Assembly (NCBI GenBank): GCA_027405735.1
Contig: JAPEHQ010000010.1
Span: 930,001 to 994,000 of the forward strand
DNA from: Mucor racemosus
Taxonomy: Eukaryota > Mucoromycota > Mucoromycetes > Mucorales > Mucoraceae
DNA: 64,000 nt
Direction: 5' to 3'
Every line of letters begins with the position of its first letter. Position 1 is the first letter of the stretch. A program made the position numbers and the translations under genes. The notes beneath the pieces are model-generated. The model made no database searches and was not told where the DNA came from. It worked only from the letters and a program-made list of their open reading frames with translations. Positions 59,391-64,000 of this stretch are shown piece after piece.

Positions 59391-61220
59391 TCAAGATGGT
59401 ACTTTTGGAGATAAAACATGGTTTACAAATCTTGCTAAATCATTTGAATTAGCACATTGTAATAATTTGCTTTGAATGTGAACATCAATTTCCTAATATA
59501 TGCAATATAAATAGTTGGTATAACATGTAACATATACATCTAAATAGCTACATACCTGTAAAACATCTACAGCATGTGGTCTTGTAGAAGGCGTTTCATC
59601 TAATAGCCAAGCAACAAGACCTCTCATATACATGGTTGGATAACTATAAGTAAATGTTGGGCTTGGTTCACTTAAAATAGCAGTAAATAATTCTGTTTCA
59701 TCTTTCAATAGATAATGAGGTGGAACACGATCCATCATTTCAATGAGTGTTATACCCAATGACCACATATCAATCTTTTCATCATAAGGTTGTTCACGAA
59801 TGACTTCAGGAGCCATCCATTTGCTTGTGCCTAATCTCTCACGATTACGACGATTTGTTCTTGTTGCGAGGCCAAAATCAGCTATGGGAGAGTTATTAGT
59901 AAATAAGTCATCTTTTAAAGTATATCACTTACCTAGCTTAACTTCACCATTCCATCCCAATAATAAATTTTCACATTTAATATCACGATGGATGAATTGT
60001 CTCGAATGTAAATAAGCAAGACCTTTTAATGTTTCACATGTAATATGAACAGCATATTGTTCTGGAATACCACGTTGGCAAAGTACAGCAAATACGGAAC
60101 AACGTTGCAGGTCCATTGCCATCCAAACATCTTGTTTCCATAATGAAACTTCTCGTAATCGTATGAGATTAATGTGACCTGTAGCCATAATGCGTAATTC
60201 ACGAATGATTGATGCCTTGTATTCACGATCAGGGTCCAAATGGCACCTTTTGATTGCCAAATATACGTTTTTCTTGTATCGATGTTGGGCTCTTACAACA
60301 GAACCATTTACACTAAAAATATACATTTATTTATTAAAATTATAAATTCTTGTTGCTGTGCTTTTTTGTTTTTGCTAACCCTGTGCCTATTTCTTTAAAA
60401 CCATCATATTTATTACGAGGATCTAATGAAGATACTGGTACTTTTGGTAATGCTTTTCTTATTTTTCTTTCAAACTCATTTGCTGTTCGTACAAGTGGAG
60501 GTAATTGAGGTATTTCTGTGCAATTGCCTGCTGGGCGCCATGGATGTTTGGATATATGCTTTTGTAAATTTATTGTACGTAAAGTATACGTTTTTTCAAT
60601 TAAAGGTTCTGGCTTAAGGAAACAATCGCTACCAAATACATTTGGTATTTCATAGTATCCTGGTGATCTCCAAACCTGCGTATTTTTTAAAGGGGGTTGG
60701 GGAGGAGGGGAAGAGTGGAGGAGGGAAGAAGGGGGGGGGACAGATGAGTAAAAAAATAAATAAATAAAAACAACAAAACAAATACTACAAACCTTTGTAT
60801 TTGAGAAATCTGATGATTTTGTGCTTTTATTCGAATATACTGAATCTCTTCTTAAGCAACCTGTTGACCTTCTTTTCATGGATAAATCCATTGTAGTCAA
60901 TAATTCTGCTTGCCTAGTAGATGATTGTTGATTGTCTGCTGTAGTTGATGATTTTGATTTTCTTAAATTGCCTAGTGAAGCTCTTTTATTGCCAAGTAAA
61001 CCACCAAAAGCACGCTATGTAACATGTAATAAACGATTAGTTGGATTTCTATGTTGAATTGAATTATGACTATTACTTTTCTACTCTCTTTCAATGCATC
61101 AATCATTGCTTTTCCATTGACTTTATTTAGGGTTGATGTAGCAAATGAATGATTATTTGTTAAATTTGTATCATTTTTATTAGAATTATTGCTTATAGTA
61201 GAAGATTTGCGTCTCAACAT
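59391..61220 (-). CDS. Ste20/PAK-like serine/threonine protein kinase
   Basis: Six exons: 61220-61077, 61014-60793, 60675-60380, 60312-59933, 59881-59556 and a last exon 59492-59391. They give 489 aa. The last exon (EIDVHIQSKLLQCANSNDLA... to the stop) is short; without it the protein would read into the intron after VDVLQ. The N-terminal about 205 residues are Ser/Lys/Asn-rich without a visible CRIB motif. The kinase domain has GTGVNGSVV (glycine loop across intron 3), YLAIKRC (catalytic Lys), FIHRDIKCENLLLG (HRD), LADFGLAT (DFG, rebuilt over intron 4), LGTSKWMAPEV (activation segment to APE) and DMWSLGITLIEM. The GTSKWMAPE and SLGI features place it near the STE20/PAK group. Probable role in morphogenesis or MAPK signalling (inference). 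Confidence 0.88.
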
Positions 61221-62496
61221 TGTAAAATAAATGGAGACAAAAAAAGAAGGGAAAAAAAAGAGAGAGAAAAAGTAGAATAATACTTGTTTATATATACAAT
61301 ATATATATGTCTATATATGTCTACTATGCTTATAGAGATCTAGGCCAATATATACAAACTTCTTGGTGTTATATAGCAATGGCATATAGATAAAGTACAG
61401 TAGCTCTGCGCAACCCTATTCAGACATACGTTTGTCCACGTGTGTGAGCCTATAATATAATCTTGTTTTTACTACTATAAAAGTAATAAGAAGGGGGTCA
61501 TTATATATACATTACAGTAAAATCGAATTTCCCTAATGTACCTATGGTACTAGGATAAAATTAGTTTAATAAGCAAATTGATATTATTTTAGTGATTATT
61601 TAGTTGCTACAAAAGAAGCATTTTGCTCAGTTATTTTCAGATATTATACGTGTGAGTGTGTGTATGTGTGTATGTGTGTGTGTGTGTGTGTGCTGCATCT
61701 CATTTTAACATTAGTTTCAGACTTGATCAGCAGACATTATAATAATTTGCTTGTAAATCAAGCATTAGTGATATAAAAAAAAACGACGATCGAAAATGTT
61801 TATATTTATCTAATATTCAAGTGGAATAAATTCTTAACTTAGAGTATAAATAAAAAAATAAAAAAGTAGATGAGGTATTTCATTATTCAAATAACCTCTC
61901 TTTCATAATACATTCAAGGAAGATGCTTATTATATTCAACGGTGATGATGAACAATAACATTAAACTTTAAATATCAAATTTAACTTAATTCTGCAAAAA
62001 GAAAGTGTCTTGTGAATGTTATTTATATAATCATATATACAACTCCTTGATTTCCTTTTTTTGAGTGTATAATATGATATATACATATATACATATATAT
62101 ATATTCATACATGTATACAATACAAACAGATGTATAGTCAAAAATGAAAAATACACTGAAATTGTAAACATTTGTATCAAAAATGTTATTATATATAAAA
62201 TTGTGTGTATATGCATAAGAGGAAAAATAAAGAGAGCCCTTTTTAAAGGCACTTATCATAATGATATGTACATCAAGGGGATTGTTGTTATTTTTTTTGT
62301 TATTATTTTTGTTGTTGTTGCAAAAGTGAAAGAGTGTTTCTCCTGATTTACGTGTCAAATTGACATTTTTTAAGCTGCTCCTAATAGTAGCACAATAACA
62401 AAAAAAATCACGGAAGCAACCTGTAGGCTTCCATTCCGGGATTCAAAGCTTTTTATATACATATATAAAACCTCTTTGTGCATATAAATCCTCCTC

Positions 62497-62535
<39 letters not shown>

Positions 62536-63608
62536 TTGTTGTTGTTTATTGATTGAAACTCGCTCATTCTTGAATATTATATCTTTGATTTCGTAGATCC
62601 ATGTAAGTTCATTGCATTTCTCCTGTGCCTTCAGGTTTTATTTAGAAGCAGGTTTCTTCTTATAGATATTATCTTTTTATTACCGGGTTTGACGACCCGA
62701 GACTAGTTGAAAATCGATTAAAATATTGCATAAAACCAGTTGCAAATATGTCCTATCTTATTCTATGGTAATCTAAAGGAAAGCATTTTACTGCATATCC
62801 GCGGTACTCGCAATTATTGAAAACGCAAAAAAAAAAAAAAAAAATAGAATCATATTTTCAACACTCTCAAAATTGCATTCATTGTTTTTTATTTAAGATT
62901 GACAAATTTTTCGCTTCAAAACAATTCTTTGAAGACTTTAGTGCCTTTTTGGACCTTTATTTTTTATTACTTTTTCTTAAAAAAAATCGATGTTTATACG
63001 TTGCTAGATATTGATCTGATACTTGTGGCATTGTGAGCCTTTACTTTGCAAGTTTGATCGTACTAATGCACTAAATCGAGCGGATAGTATGTAAAAATTG
63101 ATTTAATTCATGTATATTGATCAGAACCAAAGATTACCCGCTGAGAGCGTCTTGGTATCTTTACAATCTCATGCAAATGATTAAACCCAAACTTTACACT
63201 GCTCAATACCTCAATATCTGGCTTCAAAATCAAGTAATTAATTTTGCCACCTTGGCATCCAATAAAAGACAGCTTCATCAAGAAGAAATCTGAATGGGAT
63301 CAAGGCACCAGATTACAATAAATCAATCAAAATTCAACTATTATAGAATGGGGCTCATGTTGTAGCAAGACTTTAAAAGATGAGGCTTGACCAAAGATAG
63401 TTGGTTGAACACAACAAAGCCACTAAGGATCCAAATTAGTCTTTTAATAATAAACACTTGACATTCAGTAAGAACTGATTGTTTTGTGTGTCTGTGGAGA
63501 AAGAATTTGATTTTTTTTCCCAAATTAGACACTAAATTTCCCAATTTCACATTTCTTTCTTTCTTTCTTTCTTTCTTCTCTTTTTCCTCTTTTTTCAATA
63601 TATAAAAT
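61221..63608. other. Intergenic with microsatellites and a 31-T tract
   Basis: 2.4 kb between the kinase and the Rab gene without a supported gene. It has a GT microsatellite at 61650-61692, an ATATAC-rich stretch at about 62078-62120, and a T31 tract at 62504-62534 followed by (GTT)n. A GGGTTTGACGACCC hairpin lies near 62684-62697. A TTTC repeat (about 63553-63585) forms the pyrimidine leader of the Rab gene. Confidence 0.5.
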
Positions 63609-64000
63609 ATGCTATCTGACGACGAGTACGATTTTCTTTTTAAATTAGTCCTTATTGGTGATTCTGGTGTAGGAAAATCCAACTTGCTTTCGAGGTTTAC
63701 TGTAAGTTTCTTTTTATTTTTAAATCTACAACAAAAATGTTAATCCTGAACAAATTCTACTAGACAAACGAGTTTAATCTCGAGTCCAAAAGTACTATTG
63801 GCGTAGAATTTGCTACAAAGAATATTGAAATTGGTAGGATATCACCATAGACCGAGTTCCGAGATATAAAAGCCATGCTGACCAAACAACCTTTTTAGAA
63901 AAACGCTCCATCAAGGCACAAATCTGGGATACCAGTGGACAAGAACGTTACAGAGCCATTACCGGAGCGTGAGTTTTTATAAATTTATAGCATAGGTGGA
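63609..64000 (+). CDS. Rab11/Ypt31-type small GTPase (5' part, continues beyond window)
   Basis: Exons seen: 63609-63701, 63764-63833 and 63899-63968, followed by a GTGAGT donor; the rest lies outside the window. The N-terminus [20 protein letters not shown] has the P-loop GDSGVGKS. Switch I is [13 protein letters not shown], the Rab11 form. Switch II reads [13 protein letters not shown] where nearly all Rabs have DTAGQE. Rab11/Ypt31 controls late Golgi and recycling-endosome traffic. The three exons give 77 complete codons plus part of the next. The start is the first ATG after a TTTC-rich leader. Confidence 0.93.

Noticed and set aside
60340..60900. 186-codon continuous frame spanning the kinase intron
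   Set aside because: It reads through the G/C-rich intron (60676-60792), producing a low-complexity Ser/Pro run. Canonical splice sites give the conserved kinase-family sequence instead.
62440..62470. tRNA B-box-like word in reverse (TTTGAATCCCGG)
   Set aside because: No matching A box, acceptor stem or cloverleaf around it.
62684..62697. GGGTTTGACGACCC hairpin as a terminator or ncRNA
   Set aside because: A lone short stem in a eukaryotic intergenic region, with no promoter or box elements seen.

Overview
The window looks like nuclear DNA of an early-diverging filamentous fungus, most likely Mucoromycota/Mucorales. The DNA is AT-rich and genes are compact. Introns are short (about 50-120 nt) with GT...AG ends, and start codons often follow T-rich or CT-rich leaders. 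The gene content is entirely eukaryotic: TRAP1-type Hsp90, SBDS, MON1, a BAR-PH-ArfGAP-ankyrin protein, a Rab11/Ypt31 GTPase and an F-box/LRR protein. Most gene models below were spliced by hand. Every model given as complete keeps an open frame across all junctions and sums to a whole number of codons.

Layout: 0.8-4.5 kb holds four paralogous small two-TM proteins with a PPSY motif and a four-cysteine loop (no family recognised). 5.1-9 kb holds a divergent pair, an SDR oxidoreductase and an ArfGAP. 9.9-11 kb is a repeat carrying two exons of a WD40 (dynein intermediate chain-like) gene. 11.7-19.3 kb holds an ammonium transporter with upstream GATA motifs, TRAP1 divergent from a 90-aa protein, and an ISC1-like inositol phosphosphingolipid phospholipase C. 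20.9-22.2 kb is a polytopic membrane protein. 22.2-27.1 kb is repeat territory, including a near-perfect 1.67-kb inverted repeat. 27.2-37.4 kb is gene-dense: MON1 and SBDS (overlapping stop codons), a USP10/Ubp3-like deubiquitinase, a small basic protein, a methyltransferase and an MFS anion permease. 37.4-40.5 kb is repeats. 40.5-46.6 kb holds KXD1, the F-box/LRR protein and a phenol-hydroxylase-type FAD monooxygenase. 46.6-59.4 kb is a gene-poor repeat block with copies of families A and B, a complete Tc1/mariner-like element with 142-bp TIRs and two in-frame stops, and a probable solo LTR nested in a B copy. 59.4-61.2 kb is a Ste20/PAK-like kinase. A Rab11-type GTPase runs off the right end.

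The genes are ordinary eukaryotic neighbours, not a pathway. Several act in membrane trafficking (ArfGAP, MON1, KXD1, Rab11), but nothing suggests co-regulation beyond shared divergent promoters. The most unusual material is the PPSY gene cluster, the giant inverted repeat with internal 23-bp iterons, and the three-copy repeat that carries host exons. No tRNA, rRNA or CRISPR array was recognised.
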